Of a stretch of DNA of 64,000 nt, positions 8,745-17,958 are shown one piece after another. Where the stretch lies: the NCBI GenBank assembly GCA_045601325.1, contig JAZRZI010000029.1:1-64000 (forward strand), in the 5' to 3' direction. The position numbers and the translations under genes were made by a program. Under the pieces are notes generated by a model. The model worked only from the letters and a program-made list of their open reading frames with translations, was not told the origin of the DNA and did no database searches. Source of the stretch: JAZRZI01 sp045601325 (GTDB taxonomy: Bacteria > Bacillota_I > Bacilli_A > RFN20 > CAG-826). Position 1 is the first letter of the stretch. Every line of letters begins with the position of its first letter.

Positions 8745-8840
8745 TATAATTATAAAAGCCTAAACAAGCTCCTAATAATTTAATAAATAAGGTTAACGCT
8801 TTGTTTGGGCATTTCACCTAAAGCTGTTAGCCTTTTAATT
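8745..8840 (+). promoter_or_regulatory. GH28 leader with mutually exclusive hairpins (candidate attenuator)
   Basis: TATAAT lies at 8745-8750. Stem 1 pairs 8758-8769 (GCCTAAACAAGC) with 8798-8810 (GCTTTGTTTGGGC) using ten consecutive pairs. Stem 2 pairs 8791-8800 (GGTTAACGCT) with 8822-8832 (AGCTGTTAGCC) and is followed by TTTTAATTT. The two stems share 8798-8800, so they cannot both form. This is terminator/antiterminator geometry; no known riboswitch class was recognised. Confidence 0.45.
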
Positions 8841-8847
8841 TGCAAAC

Positions 8848-10314
8848 ATGATTAAATACTATTCTTTTGAAACAAAAATCGTTATTTATTGGTTGTATGA
8901 CCATTATGTTGAAGATGCTTCATATAACTTTTATTTGAACGATATTATTGTTGGCTCTAGTAATAAAACTCATTTTGAATTTAACAAATTAAAGCCAGGT
9001 ACAGAATATAAAATTACTGTTACCGAACATGGTAAATATTTTGATGAGATCATTGTGTCCACAAAAGCGAAAAAAAGGATTATTGATGTTACTAAAAAAC
9101 CTTTTTTTGCTCACAATGATGGAACATTAACAACAAAAGAAATACAAAAAGCTCTAAATAGTTTAACTAGTAGAGATACTTTATATTTTCCTAAAGGAAC
9201 TTATCTTACTGGTGCATTATTTGTGAATAGTGGTAGTGATATTTTATTAGCAAAAGATGCAGTGCTTCAAGGCAGTGAAAATCATGCTCATTATTTGCCT
9301 AAAATATTATCAAGATTTGAAGGGAACGAACTCTTAACTTATGCCTCATTAATTAACATTGGTGAATTAGATTATCGCAAACCCGCAAGTACAAAGAACA
9401 TTATTATCAGAGGTGAAGGAAAAATAATTGGTGGTGGTAATGCTCTAGCGGATTCTATTATCGAAAAAGAATCACCTCTAATTGATCAAGAAAAAGAGCA
9501 GCTTTCTTTACAGCTTGCTGCAGGTAGACGAAGAGGTAGATTAATCAATATTAGTAATACGTCGAACGTAATATTAGATGGCTTATATTTGTCTCAGTCA
9601 CCCGCTTGGAACATTCATTTTATTTATTCTAATAACATTATTACTCATAATTGTTACTTTGAATCTAATGGCGTTCACAATGGTGATGGATGGGATCCCG
9701 ATAGTTCACGTGACTGCGTAATATTCGGCTGTACATTTAATACTGGTGATGATTGCGTGGCGATTAAATCAGGAAGAAATCCGGACGGAAACATCATCAG
9801 CATTCCTACTTATAACATTGAAGTTTTTGATTGCAAATCTATTAAAGGACACGGCATGGCCATTGGAAGCGAAGTATCGGGTGGAATATATAATGTCAAT
9901 GTCTTTGATTGTGATTTTACATACACCCAATATGGTCTACACATTAAATCAACTCGAAAAAGAGGCGGATATATTAGAAATATTAATGTAAGAAATTGTT
10001 CTTTTGGTTCGATAAACATTCATCGCGTCCCTTATAATGATGATGGTCCTGGAGCGGGTTATCTAACTTCTTTTGAAAATTTCAATTTTAAGGATATTAC
10101 GATATCAGGAAAGTTTTATGCAACTACTGGTGAGGTTGTAAGTTGCGAACATTTAATAGTGGATGGTTTCCAAGAAGATCCAACTAAATTCAATAACATT
10201 AAATTAGAGAACATAACGTTTTTTAATGTGGATTCAAAGTTTGATTACAGTAAAAATATATCGAATGTATCTAACTTTTCGCTCACAAACGCAAAATGCA
10301 TTGATAATTTGTAA
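8848..10314 (+). CDS. GH28 polygalacturonase-like glycoside hydrolase
   Basis: A 488-residue protein with an N-terminal fibronectin-III-like domain (1-75) and a right-handed beta-helix. The GH28 motifs are present: HNGDGWDPD (278-285), GDDCVAIKSG (300-309, catalytic Asp pair), GHGMAIGSE (334-342, catalytic His) and STRKRGG (368-374, substrate-binding Arg/Lys). GH28 enzymes hydrolyse alpha-1,4-galacturonosyl or rhamnogalacturonan linkages. No signal peptide is visible, so it probably acts on imported oligosaccharides in the cytoplasm. No Shine-Dalgarno sequence precedes ATG 8848; instead the hairpin leader ends 15 nt upstream. Confidence 0.9.
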   Translation: MIKYYSFETKIVIYWLYDHYVEDASYNFYLNDIIVGSSNKTHFEFNKLKPGTEYKITVTEHGKYFDEIIVSTKAKKRIIDVTKKPFFAHNDGTLTTKEIQKALNSLTSRDTLYFPKGTYLTGALFVNSGSDILLAKDAVLQGSENHAHYLPKILSRFEGNELLTYASLINIGELDYRKPASTKNIIIRGEGKIIGGGNALADSIIEKESPLIDQEKEQLSLQLAAGRRRGRLINISNTSNVILDGLYLSQSPAWNIHFIYSNNIITHNCYFESNGVHNGDGWDPDSSRDCVIFGCTFNTGDDCVAIKSGRNPDGNIISIPTYNIEVFDCKSIKGHGMAIGSEVSGGIYNVNVFDCDFTYTQYGLHIKSTRKRGGYIRNINVRNCSFGSINIHRVPYNDDGPGAGYLTSFENFNFKDITISGKFYATTGEVVSCEHLIVDGFQEDPTKFNNIKLENITFFNVDSKFDYSKNISNVSNFSLTNAKCIDNL

Positions 10315-10527
10315 TATTTAAGTTTCTAATCGTATCAAAAAATTATTTCTTTTTGTGTGCGTCATTTTTGACTGTTACATAAGTGTGTAAATATAGTATA
10401 TTTATTGCACATTTTTTTAATTTAGAGTATGCTTGTTTATATTTCAGTCTATATATCTTACAAAAAAGATACTGCGGTTTTACGAAGTATTTAAAACAAA
10501 AATCACGTATTTTAAGGAGGAATACCT

Positions 10528-10690
10528 ATGAAAAAGAAATTAATCCCTTTTGCATTATTATTTAGTTACCTTCTACCATTAGTGGGTTGTGCTGGCTCTA
10601 AAACTTGCACAATTACATTTGATCCTAATAATGGTGAAGAAACATTTTCAATTACGGTCAATAAGGGTGACTTAATCCCTGAACCAGAGA
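10528..10690 (+). repeat. Near-identical 5' segment shared with 11791-11953
   Basis: The first roughly 160 bp of the two lipoprotein genes differ at only a few positions, then similarity drops sharply. This looks like recent partial duplication or gene conversion limited to the signal peptide and first repeat. Confidence 0.8.
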
Positions 10691-11787
10691 ATCCTGAAAA
10701 GACCGCCTATACATTTAAATCATGGAAATGTAATAACATTAAATGGGCATTTAAATACGAAACCGTTAAAGAAGATATAACTCTTAAAGCTTTTTATGTT
10801 CCTATAGAATATTCTTTGGATTATGAAACTAATGGCGGTATCCTATACGATTACATGACATCTTATACCACTGAAACAAAAGAAAATCCTGTTGATGCTA
10901 AAAAACCTGGATATATCAATGACTATTTTGTTGACCAAGACGGCAATAAGCTAACAACATTAGAAGGTTCTTATGGAGATAAAAAACTTTCCCTTCATTG
11001 GACTTTAGATTCTGAGAACTTTATTGAGTTTGGTTCTGCTCCTGGTTCAATTGTTGTTGATGACTCTCTCATTTCAGAAATTGAACAACAAATTCCAGAT
11101 TCAACTTATGTTGGAGATATTGAATATAATGGAAAAAAATATAATAGACGTAGAAACCAACAATGGAGTAGAATCATAGGAACAAAGCATGTAGCTGCTG
11201 GTGAATATTGTATATTCAACTATGAACCAATCGTTTGGTTTAAAGTCGCTACTTTTGATGCATATAAATCTATTTATTTTTCTGTTTACTCTTTAAAGTA
11301 TTTCAACATAACAAATAGCCAAACACCATATGATCAGCACATTATTCGCGCCTATCTAAATGGCGAATTCATCAATCAGTATTTTACTGAAGCTGAAAAA
11401 CAACAATTAGTTGATTATCAAGCGGACAATACTTCTCAAATTATCTCTTCCGATAAGCAAGGCCCAGGAACTGTTGATAAAGTTTTTATACCTTCTTATA
11501 AAGAACATTCAGAATGGTTGCCTAGACTAGAAACATTTAAAGTTTATGGCGCATATTATTCTTTAAAACACGGTTTAATAACGGATGCAGAATGTATTTA
11601 TGATTCTACAAATACACTGGGTGATAACCACGGAAGAATAAGTTATGGCGGATATTACATTCGAACAGTTGGTAGTGGAAATTACTTGTATATGTTTAAC
11701 CCAAGTTGGCATTCATCTACGACAGGAAATTACCATGAAAGTAGTACATCGTTTGTGAGACCATGTATAGTTTTGGAGAATAGATAG
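10528..11787 (+). CDS. DUF6273-like lipoprotein with InlB-type repeats, copy 1
   Basis: A 419-residue protein with AAGGAGG at 10514-10520. The signal peptide ends in a lipobox (LVGC, Cys about 21). Two InlB/Listeria-Bacteroides-type repeats follow (TFDPNNGEETF..., YETNGGILYDY...), then a C-terminal domain resembling DUF6273 (FNYEPIVWFKV, IIRAYLNGEFINQYFTEAEK, DKVFIPSYKE, SFVRPCIVL). The domain is typical of surface lipoproteins of gut Firmicutes and has no known function. Its first 160 bp are almost identical to those of the gene just downstream, while the rest has diverged. Confidence 0.78.
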   Translation: MKKKLIPFALLFSYLLPLVGCAGSKTCTITFDPNNGEETFSITVNKGDLIPEPENPEKTAYTFKSWKCNNIKWAFKYETVKEDITLKAFYVPIEYSLDYETNGGILYDYMTSYTTETKENPVDAKKPGYINDYFVDQDGNKLTTLEGSYGDKKLSLHWTLDSENFIEFGSAPGSIVVDDSLISEIEQQIPDSTYVGDIEYNGKKYNRRRNQQWSRIIGTKHVAAGEYCIFNYEPIVWFKVATFDAYKSIYFSVYSLKYFNITNSQTPYDQHIIRAYLNGEFINQYFTEAEKQQLVDYQADNTSQIISSDKQGPGTVDKVFIPSYKEHSEWLPRLETFKVYGAYYSLKHGLITDAECIYDSTNTLGDNHGRISYGGYYIRTVGSGNYLYMFNPSWHSSTTGNYHESSTSFVRPCIVLENR

Positions 11788-11790
11788 TTT

Positions 11791-13011
11791 ATGAAAAAGA
11801 AATTAATCCCTTTTGCATTATTATTTAGTTACCTTCTCCCATTAGTGGGTTGCGCTGGCTCTAAAACTTGCACAATTACATTTGATCCTAATAATGGTGA
11901 AGAAACATTTTCAATTACAGTCAATAAGGGTGACTTAATCTCTGAACCAGAAAGCCCTGAAAAGACAGCGTATGACTTTAAGTATTGGAAACATAACAAT
12001 GTTAAGTGGTCTTTTAAATATGAAAAAGTAGAAAGCGATATGACTTTGTTGGCATATTATAAACCTATTGAGTATTCTTTAACTATTTTACCAAACGGTG
12101 GATATTTATGCGAATATGAAGATTATTACACAATTGAATCTGAATTTGAAAAAATCGCAGAAATAACCAAACCAGGTTATGTAGTTGATTATTATATTGA
12201 CCAAGATGATAATCACATTACAACTTTAAACGGTATCTATGGTGATAAAGTATTAACACCTCATTGGTCGGTTGATAATGAGCATTTTGTTTTATATGGT
12301 AAGTGTCCTTCTTCATTAGTGAGAGATGAAAACTTAATCGTTAGTTTAGATAATCTTTTACCAAACCCAAATTATTATGGCGATATTTCATATCAAGATA
12401 ACTTATATCGCAGATACAACACTGGATATAAGAGACCAATTGATAATGTGGATGTTCCTAATTTTTCAGATATCTATTTAAAATATGATCCTATTGCTTG
12501 GGTCAAATTGTATGAAACAAACGACTACAACGTTTATATGAGTGCTTATATTTTAGATTGTTATAAACAATCTTTAAGTTCTGATTTGATTAAGTATAGC
12601 GGCTCAAGTATTGATACTTATGTTCAAGCCTTGGTCCCTGAATTTTTTAGTGAAGAAGAAATAAATGGTTTATATGATTTTCAACTTGAGGACTCTACTG
12701 CAAAATTATTCTTACCTTCCTTTGAAGAGATGACTAACGCTATGAGCACATTAGTTGAATTGCCATTTATTAGCAGTAATTATTACCACAACATGTCGCT
12801 TGGAATTCTTTCTAATAGATCCATTCTTGAAGAGAAATGTTCTTGGTATATGTCTGCTGGTGGTAAATATATTAACTATTTAGCTGGAAATTACGCAACT
12901 CGAACATTTTTCGATAAAGGACTTTTAAGGGTTATTGCAAACGATAGAGAAATGGACAACTATAAGAGAGATAATTTAAACATTAGACCTTGTATTGCTA
13001 TTAAAAAATAG
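11791..13011 (+). CDS. DUF6273-like lipoprotein with InlB-type repeats, copy 2
   Basis: A 406-residue paralogue of the preceding gene, starting 3 nt after its stop codon and so surely co-transcribed. The signal peptide and lipobox are identical, followed by the same two InlB-type repeats and a DUF6273-like end (YDPIAWVKLYE, FFSEEEINGLYDFQ, LFLPSFEEMT, NIRPCIAIKK). The C-terminal domains of the two copies share pattern but little identity, so ligand or partner may differ. Only a weak GGAG lies before the start; translation may depend on coupling. Confidence 0.78.
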   Translation: MKKKLIPFALLFSYLLPLVGCAGSKTCTITFDPNNGEETFSITVNKGDLISEPESPEKTAYDFKYWKHNNVKWSFKYEKVESDMTLLAYYKPIEYSLTILPNGGYLCEYEDYYTIESEFEKIAEITKPGYVVDYYIDQDDNHITTLNGIYGDKVLTPHWSVDNEHFVLYGKCPSSLVRDENLIVSLDNLLPNPNYYGDISYQDNLYRRYNTGYKRPIDNVDVPNFSDIYLKYDPIAWVKLYETNDYNVYMSAYILDCYKQSLSSDLIKYSGSSIDTYVQALVPEFFSEEEINGLYDFQLEDSTAKLFLPSFEEMTNAMSTLVELPFISSNYYHNMSLGILSNRSILEEKCSWYMSAGGKYINYLAGNYATRTFFDKGLLRVIANDREMDNYKRDNLNIRPCIAIKK

Positions 13012-13022
13012 ACAATTGATTT

Positions 13023-13052
13023 AAGCCACTAGCGGTGTTGCTGGTGGTTTTT
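13023..13052 (+). terminator. Rho-independent terminator after the lipoprotein pair
   Basis: CCACTAGC (13026-13033) pairs with GCTGGTGG (13040-13047) across a 6-nt loop and is followed by TTTTT. Confidence 0.85.
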
Positions 13053-13098
13053 GTAATGTACTATTTTTTGTTGTATAGCACTTAATATTAAGTAATTG

Positions 13099-13132
13099 TT
13101 GAAATATGTTCAATGTGAGATAAAATAAAGTT
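13099..13132 (+). promoter_or_regulatory. Promoter giving a probable leaderless AraC-regulator mRNA
   Basis: TTGAAA (13099-13104), a 16-nt spacer, TAAAAT (13121-13126), and the ATG 7 nt later at 13133. The expected transcription start coincides with the start codon and there is no Shine-Dalgarno. Confidence 0.5.
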
Positions 13133-14008
13133 ATGGAACTTAAACAAATACTAGATAATAGGTACAATTCTAAAACAGGAATTGAATTTCACCATACAAT
13201 CACATCTGTAGAAGAAATTAAAAAGCACAACGCTAATATTTCTCACTCCCACCCTCAATTTGAAATTTATTACCTTAGACAAGGTGAAGTATATTACTTT
13301 GTTGGTGGTCAAAAGTATCGCGTTGAAGAAGGTGCTTTACTTTTATTAAACACATTCTCTCCACACCATGTGGAAGCTGAACCATCATCTATTCTTGATA
13401 GATATGTTTTAGAATTCACCATGGATTATATTCCTAGTATTAACGGAGTTTGCCCAGCATACTATTTTTTTGAAAAGAGACACTCTATTCGTATTATTCC
13501 AAAGGAAATTGTTGAGAAAACAAGAATCTTTGAACTATTTAAGGGCATAGAAGAAGAAACTTTACATAAAAACGAATTTACTGCGCACATTATTTTAGGT
13601 TATATCTTACAAATCATTTCTATCGCTTGCTTATCTACAAGTGAAATGGATAACACTCAAATGCCTGAAATTAATGATGAGTATGATAAGCACACATCAT
13701 ATATTAATGAAATAGTTCAATATATTAACGCAAACGTGGATAAGAAACTAACAATCGATGAGATTGCGGAAAAGGTTCATATTTCACGCAGCTATTTACA
13801 ACATATCTTTAAGAAGTGTGTCGGCTTATCTTTAAGCGAATATATCTTTAGACAAAAGATGCATTCTGCTAAATACATGCTAGCGAATGGTAAATCATTT
13901 ACTGAAGTTGCAAATGCATTAGGCTATAAATATTATTCAACGTTTTCAGCTGACTATAAGAAGATGTTTGGGACATCTCCAAAACAAGATAGATTAAATA
14001 AAAGATAA
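13133..14008 (+). CDS. AraC-family transcriptional regulator
   Basis: A 291-residue protein. The N-terminal cupin (HPQFEIYYLRQGEVYYFVGG, then GALLLLNTFSPHHVE) is a sugar-sensing domain. The C-terminal 100 residues hold two helix-turn-helix units (LTIDEIAEKVHISRSYLQHI and FTEVANALGYKYYSTFSADY), ending in the usual FGTSPKQ. It probably activates glycan genes nearby in response to a sugar. It is followed after one nucleotide by the SGNH esterase, so the two are in one operon. The start codon sits at the predicted transcription start. Confidence 0.92.
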   Translation: MELKQILDNRYNSKTGIEFHHTITSVEEIKKHNANISHSHPQFEIYYLRQGEVYYFVGGQKYRVEEGALLLLNTFSPHHVEAEPSSILDRYVLEFTMDYIPSINGVCPAYYFFEKRHSIRIIPKEIVEKTRIFELFKGIEEETLHKNEFTAHIILGYILQIISIACLSTSEMDNTQMPEINDEYDKHTSYINEIVQYINANVDKKLTIDEIAEKVHISRSYLQHIFKKCVGLSLSEYIFRQKMHSAKYMLANGKSFTEVANALGYKYYSTFSADYKKMFGTSPKQDRLNKR

Positions 14009-14009
14009 T

Positions 14010-14612
14010 ATGAGTAAAGTTACTATTAGTTGCATAGGTGACAGTTTAACCGAAGGTGACTATGGCATTAAAAACACAAGGTGTGTCGCTAATGTTCACA
14101 AGGAAAACTACCCTTACTTTTTAAGCTTGTTGACAGGCGGAGAAGTTAGAAACTTTGGGCACTGTGGATTTAGATCATCTAATATTCTAGAAATATTTAA
14201 ACAAGGTTATATTGATGTTACTGGTAGCGACATTATTATCATTATGCTCGGCACTAATGGAGGGCAAACTTTGGAAGGCAATAGTGAGGATGATAAAGCA
14301 TACATAGAAATCATTAATCTATGCAAAACACAAGCAAAAGACGCGGTAATCTATATATGCACACCTCCTCATGTAACAACAAATCCGATGTATTCAAACT
14401 GTGGATATTTGCCCTTAGTTGAACCTGCAAGAGGGTTTGTTAGAAAGATTTCAAAGGAATTTAATCTAAAACTCATTGAACTAGATAAATGTGATAAGTT
14501 CACAGATGAAACAGAAGATATAATGCAAGCAAATGATGGATTACACTTTGTGGAAGTTGGTTATCGCACATTAGCAGAAGTCATTTATAATCACATTATA
14601 GAATCACTATAA
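14010..14612 (+). CDS. SGNH/GDSL-type esterase
   Basis: A 200-residue protein with the SGNH blocks in order: GDSLTEG (10-16, nucleophile Ser12), a block II glycine in FGHCGFRSSN, GTNGG (block III Asn) and DGLHFVEVGY (catalytic Asp/His). There is no signal peptide, so it is cytoplasmic. Members deacetylate glycans such as rhamnogalacturonan or xylo-oligosaccharides. Position between an AraC regulator and a GH78-like enzyme suggests removal of acetyl groups from pectic oligosaccharides; the substrate is inferred. Confidence 0.88.
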   Translation: MSKVTISCIGDSLTEGDYGIKNTRCVANVHKENYPYFLSLLTGGEVRNFGHCGFRSSNILEIFKQGYIDVTGSDIIIIMLGTNGGQTLEGNSEDDKAYIEIINLCKTQAKDAVIYICTPPHVTTNPMYSNCGYLPLVEPARGFVRKISKEFNLKLIELDKCDKFTDETEDIMQANDGLHFVEVGYRTLAEVIYNHIIESL

Positions 14613-14666
14613 TCTTTCTTTTTTGTTTGTGTTTGATTACAATAATTTGTAGTTTAGGTGACCATT

Positions 14667-16283
14667 ATGAAATATATTAAATTTAAAAAAATTATTAAAT
14701 GTAGTAAAACTTTAATTAACAAAGAATCTTTATTAAAAGATTGGCCTCTTCAAATCCAATTAAATGGAAGGGAATATACATGCTTTAGTGATGGTGATTT
14801 TGTTATCTTGGATTTTGGAAAAGAAACTAGTGGTGGAATTCGTTTATTCACTGACACCATTTCTAATAATTCTAGTGTGAGAATTAGATTTGGCGAATCC
14901 GTTGGAGAAGTTTGTAGCGATATTGGTGAAAAAGGCGCTACAAACGATCATTCTCCTAGAGATTTTGTGGTTAAGGTTATCACATTAAGTGATTTAACAT
15001 TTGGCCAAACTGGTTTTAGATTCGTGAGGTTAGATTTTAGTGGAGAAAGTTGGCATTTAAGAAACGCTGTTGCTTCCATTGATACAGATACAAGAACTGA
15101 ATATGGTTACTTCAAAAGTAACGATGTTTTATTAAATAAAATATGGAAAACTGCTTCATATACACTAAGACTTAATTTGCATAACGGATTATTTTGGGAT
15201 GGCGTTAAAAGAGATAGACTTTGTTGGATTGGCGATTCCTATCCTGAAATGAAAGCTTCTCTATGCTTATATAAGTCAGTTCCTGAAATTCATAATTCAT
15301 TACAATTCACAATAGATACAACTCCTGATGATGGATGGATGGATTTTAGTCCAGCATATAACTTATGGGCTATGCTTATGTTAGCGGATAATTTTAAATA
15401 CGATGGCGATTTAGAATTCATTAATAAAAACGTTTCTAAAATCATCACTTATTTAAATAAATTCGATAATGAGATTAATGAAGATGGTTCTACACACTTA
15501 CCATTCTATTTTATCGATTGGCCTAGTCATTATGATGGAGGAGATGGTGATGAATTAATCAAACAAGCCGATGAAATAGTGGGTGTTAGTTATTTAATGG
15601 AACTAACATTTGCACGTGTTAAAGAATTAGGTGAATCTATCAACAATCTAGAAATCATATCTTTATGCGATAAGTTGATTAACAAATTGAGCAAGAAGCC
15701 TTTAAAAGTTAAGAAGTTTAAACAAATTGCGGCTTTAGGCGTTATGTCTGGCCATGATGATAAAAATAATGAATCTATTCTCATGAATAATGGAGCGAAT
15801 GGCTTATCAACATTCCAAAGTTACTTCATTCTTTCTGCGGTTAGCCATTATGGACATTATAAAGATGCATTAGATATGCTAAAAGAATACTATGGAGGCA
15901 TGCTTAAAGTGGGCGCAACAACGTTCTGGGAAGACTTTGAACTATCTTGGCTTGATAATGCATCACGAATTGATAAGTTGCCTAAAAAAGGCCAAAAAGA
16001 TATTCATGGTGATTATGGAAAATTCTGTTATACAGGTTATAGACATAGCTTGTGCCATGGTTGGAGCAGTGGTGTTATAGCGTATATTGTTGAAAACATC
16101 GTTGGTCTTAAAGTTATTGATTCCAAAACTTATAAACTAGAGCCTCGTTTAGATGGCTTAACTAATTGTGAATGTAAGTTCCCAACTAAGTATGGTCCAA
16201 TCATAATTAATAATAGTGTAGTAGATGGTAAGTTAGTTACTGAGATTATAAAGAAGCCTGTTGAGATTCAAATATTAAAATAG
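14667..16283 (+). CDS. GH78-like alpha-L-rhamnosidase
   Basis: The protein has 539 residues from ATG 14667 (AGGTGA at 14655-14660; an in-frame GTG at 14658 lies inside that site). An N-terminal beta-domain (30-140) is followed by a six-hairpin (alpha/alpha)6 barrel. The motif DGVKRDRLCWIGD (178-190) matches the GH78 catalytic block with conserved acidic residues; TFWEDFE and SLCHGWSSG lie near the C-terminus as in the family. GH78 releases terminal alpha-L-rhamnose. It is shorter than most GH78 enzymes because accessory N-terminal domains are absent, and it lacks a signal peptide, so it acts in the cytoplasm. Confidence 0.85.
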   Translation: MKYIKFKKIIKCSKTLINKESLLKDWPLQIQLNGREYTCFSDGDFVILDFGKETSGGIRLFTDTISNNSSVRIRFGESVGEVCSDIGEKGATNDHSPRDFVVKVITLSDLTFGQTGFRFVRLDFSGESWHLRNAVASIDTDTRTEYGYFKSNDVLLNKIWKTASYTLRLNLHNGLFWDGVKRDRLCWIGDSYPEMKASLCLYKSVPEIHNSLQFTIDTTPDDGWMDFSPAYNLWAMLMLADNFKYDGDLEFINKNVSKIITYLNKFDNEINEDGSTHLPFYFIDWPSHYDGGDGDELIKQADEIVGVSYLMELTFARVKELGESINNLEIISLCDKLINKLSKKPLKVKKFKQIAALGVMSGHDDKNNESILMNNGANGLSTFQSYFILSAVSHYGHYKDALDMLKEYYGGMLKVGATTFWEDFELSWLDNASRIDKLPKKGQKDIHGDYGKFCYTGYRHSLCHGWSSGVIAYIVENIVGLKVIDSKTYKLEPRLDGLTNCECKFPTKYGPIIINNSVVDGKLVTEIIKKPVEIQILK

Positions 16284-16307
16284 TTAGGTTCACGCCTAAC
16301 TATTTTT
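16281..16307. terminator. Bidirectional terminator containing both stop codons
   Basis: A perfect 8-bp stem TAGTTAGG (16281-16288) / CCTAACTA (16295-16302) with a 6-nt loop and TTTTT. The TAG of the GH78-like gene is the first arm and the stop of the convergent metalloprotease gene lies in the other arm. Confidence 0.9.
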
Positions 16308-17783
16308 GTTATCTATTCTTGATATTGTTAATGTCACACTTTCGTTAGACATTTCATCAAAATAAATTGAGTATGGGAATATCTCGCCATTATTCATTGT
16401 TTTCTTATTTGTAAGAGTTTTATCAATGAAATTAGCGTATTTTTCGAATGTAAATGTATCTCCTTCATGGAATAAATCCTTTTCTCCTAGATATGTATCA
16501 TATATACCTATAGACTTAGGATCTCCAAAAGTATTTTTGCCCTGAGCTTGTATTAAACCTAGTAAATTAAAATCTTTACTTTGTTCAATGCCACCTTCAT
16601 AGTCTGTCCAATAATAAGAATTATTAGCCCCGATGGTAGCATATTTAAACTTGGCTCTATCTTCGATAGAATTAATGGCTTGAGTATCCAAATCATCAAT
16701 ACTAAGGAATTGATGATTTATATTTTCGTTTTCGTTAGCGCCCCAAAGTCTTGAATCTACGTGATATATTCTGACACCATATTTGCCTAAGTATTTAGGC
16801 CAACCTTTCCAATCCCTTTTGTTGTTTCCAAATGGTGAAAATAGTTCTAATAGGAAATATTCGTCATAAGCAGAGCCGTTCCATGATGAATAATTTGCTG
16901 GAATAATTAAGCAATCACCATTAATTGAGGCGGCTTTTAACGTGATTTTTGCGTTATTTGTAGTTCCTTTATATACATAAGGACTAACCCAACCGGTAAC
17001 CATTTTTGAATACGAGTTCCAGTCAAAAGCATCCCCGTCTTGCATATCCGCGCCACCCAAATAATGGACTTTGCCTGAATAGTCGTAATAATCTTCTAGG
17101 CCAAATATATGTCCTTGTTCGTGTATTGCTGTCGTTGCATCATTAATATTTAAGATACTTGAAACACTATAAACGTTAACTCCTAACCCTTTTTCTGGAA
17201 GTGGTCTATTAGTAGAAAACATATGTGGCCATAAGTTTTCTGCCCATACCGTAGCTTTATAGTTAGTAATCATATGAATATTATCAAAACATCCGTCGTT
17301 ATTTTTATCGTATTCTGCCCAATCTATATCTTTATATTTTTCTTGTACTTTAATTGAAACAATTTCAATCATATCGAAAAGTTTTTCGTAAGAGCCTTCG
17401 TTTTCATTAATTTCTTGATATGTCATTTCATTAATTTCGATAATGTCTGTTACCAAACCACTCAAATTCATTTTTCCAAAAGACGCTACGTCATAATATG
17501 ACTTAAGAGAATCTTCGCCTAAAAAATAAGCTTCGTTAACTTTATCTAGCTTGTCTTTTGTCCATGTTCCTAACTTAGCATCAACTTCAGGGAAGGAAAT
17601 TGGAACAACTAATACATTTGTGTTTCCAACACTTGGAGAATATGCATTATTTATATCGCTCGCTAAAATTGATAACTTTTCTACTTTGATAAAGCCGGTA
17701 TCATTCTTACAAGAAGCTAATGATATGCATGCTGGTAAGATGAGAAGAATGTTTCTTTTATTCATGCTTATGATTTTATACAT
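16296..17783 (-). CDS. M6-like metalloprotease lipoprotein
   Basis: A 495-residue protein; an internal ATG at 17765 gives a cleaner lipoprotein signal (NILLILPACISLASC) and may be the real start. The zinc motif HEQGHIFGLED (H221, E222, H225 and a downstream Asp) matches the extended HExxHxxGxxD of M6 peptidases (immune-inhibitor A type). An upstream DKNNDGCFD calcium-like loop and the downstream LGGADMQDGD and SKMVTGW segments also fit. It is predicted to be anchored by lipid on the outer face of the membrane and to digest extracellular protein. No Shine-Dalgarno is visible at either start. Confidence 0.82.
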   Translation of the reverse strand: MYKIISMNKRNILLILPACISLASCKNDTGFIKVEKLSILASDINNAYSPSVGNTNVLVVPISFPEVDAKLGTWTKDKLDKVNEAYFLGEDSLKSYYDVASFGKMNLSGLVTDIIEINEMTYQEINENEGSYEKLFDMIEIVSIKVQEKYKDIDWAEYDKNNDGCFDNIHMITNYKATVWAENLWPHMFSTNRPLPEKGLGVNVYSVSSILNINDATTAIHEQGHIFGLEDYYDYSGKVHYLGGADMQDGDAFDWNSYSKMVTGWVSPYVYKGTTNNAKITLKAASINGDCLIIPANYSSWNGSAYDEYFLLELFSPFGNNKRDWKGWPKYLGKYGVRIYHVDSRLWGANENENINHQFLSIDDLDTQAINSIEDRAKFKYATIGANNSYYWTDYEGGIEQSKDFNLLGLIQAQGKNTFGDPKSIGIYDTYLGEKDLFHEGDTFTFEKYANFIDKTLTNKKTMNNGEIFPYSIYFDEMSNESVTLTISRIDNKNS

Positions 17784-17805
17784 TTATTATTAAATTTGCA
17801 ATTTT

Positions 17806-17835
17806 TCGTGCGCGTACGCGCGAACATTATATAAT
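17806..17835 (+). promoter_or_regulatory. -10 box with an upstream GC palindrome (candidate operator)
   Basis: The 12-bp perfect palindrome GCGCGTACGCGC (17810-17821) stands out in AT-rich DNA and sits 8 nt upstream of TATAAT (17830-17835), between the -35 and -10 positions. A second TATAAT occurs at 17906-17911. Either could serve the GH29 gene; the palindrome also lies in the divergent metalloprotease upstream region. Confidence 0.5.
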
Positions 17836-17958
17836 AAAATTAGATATTCATCGAATTAGAAAACTTTCATCTATTTTCAAATTCCCACAGGCGCATATAA
17901 GCATATATAATTATTGTTAAATTAAAGTTTTGCATTAATATTGTATTGAGGATTATTT

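Noticed and set aside
10383..10565. 60-codon open frame before the lipoprotein gene
   Set aside because: It overlaps the real start and RBS in another frame and has no RBS of its own.
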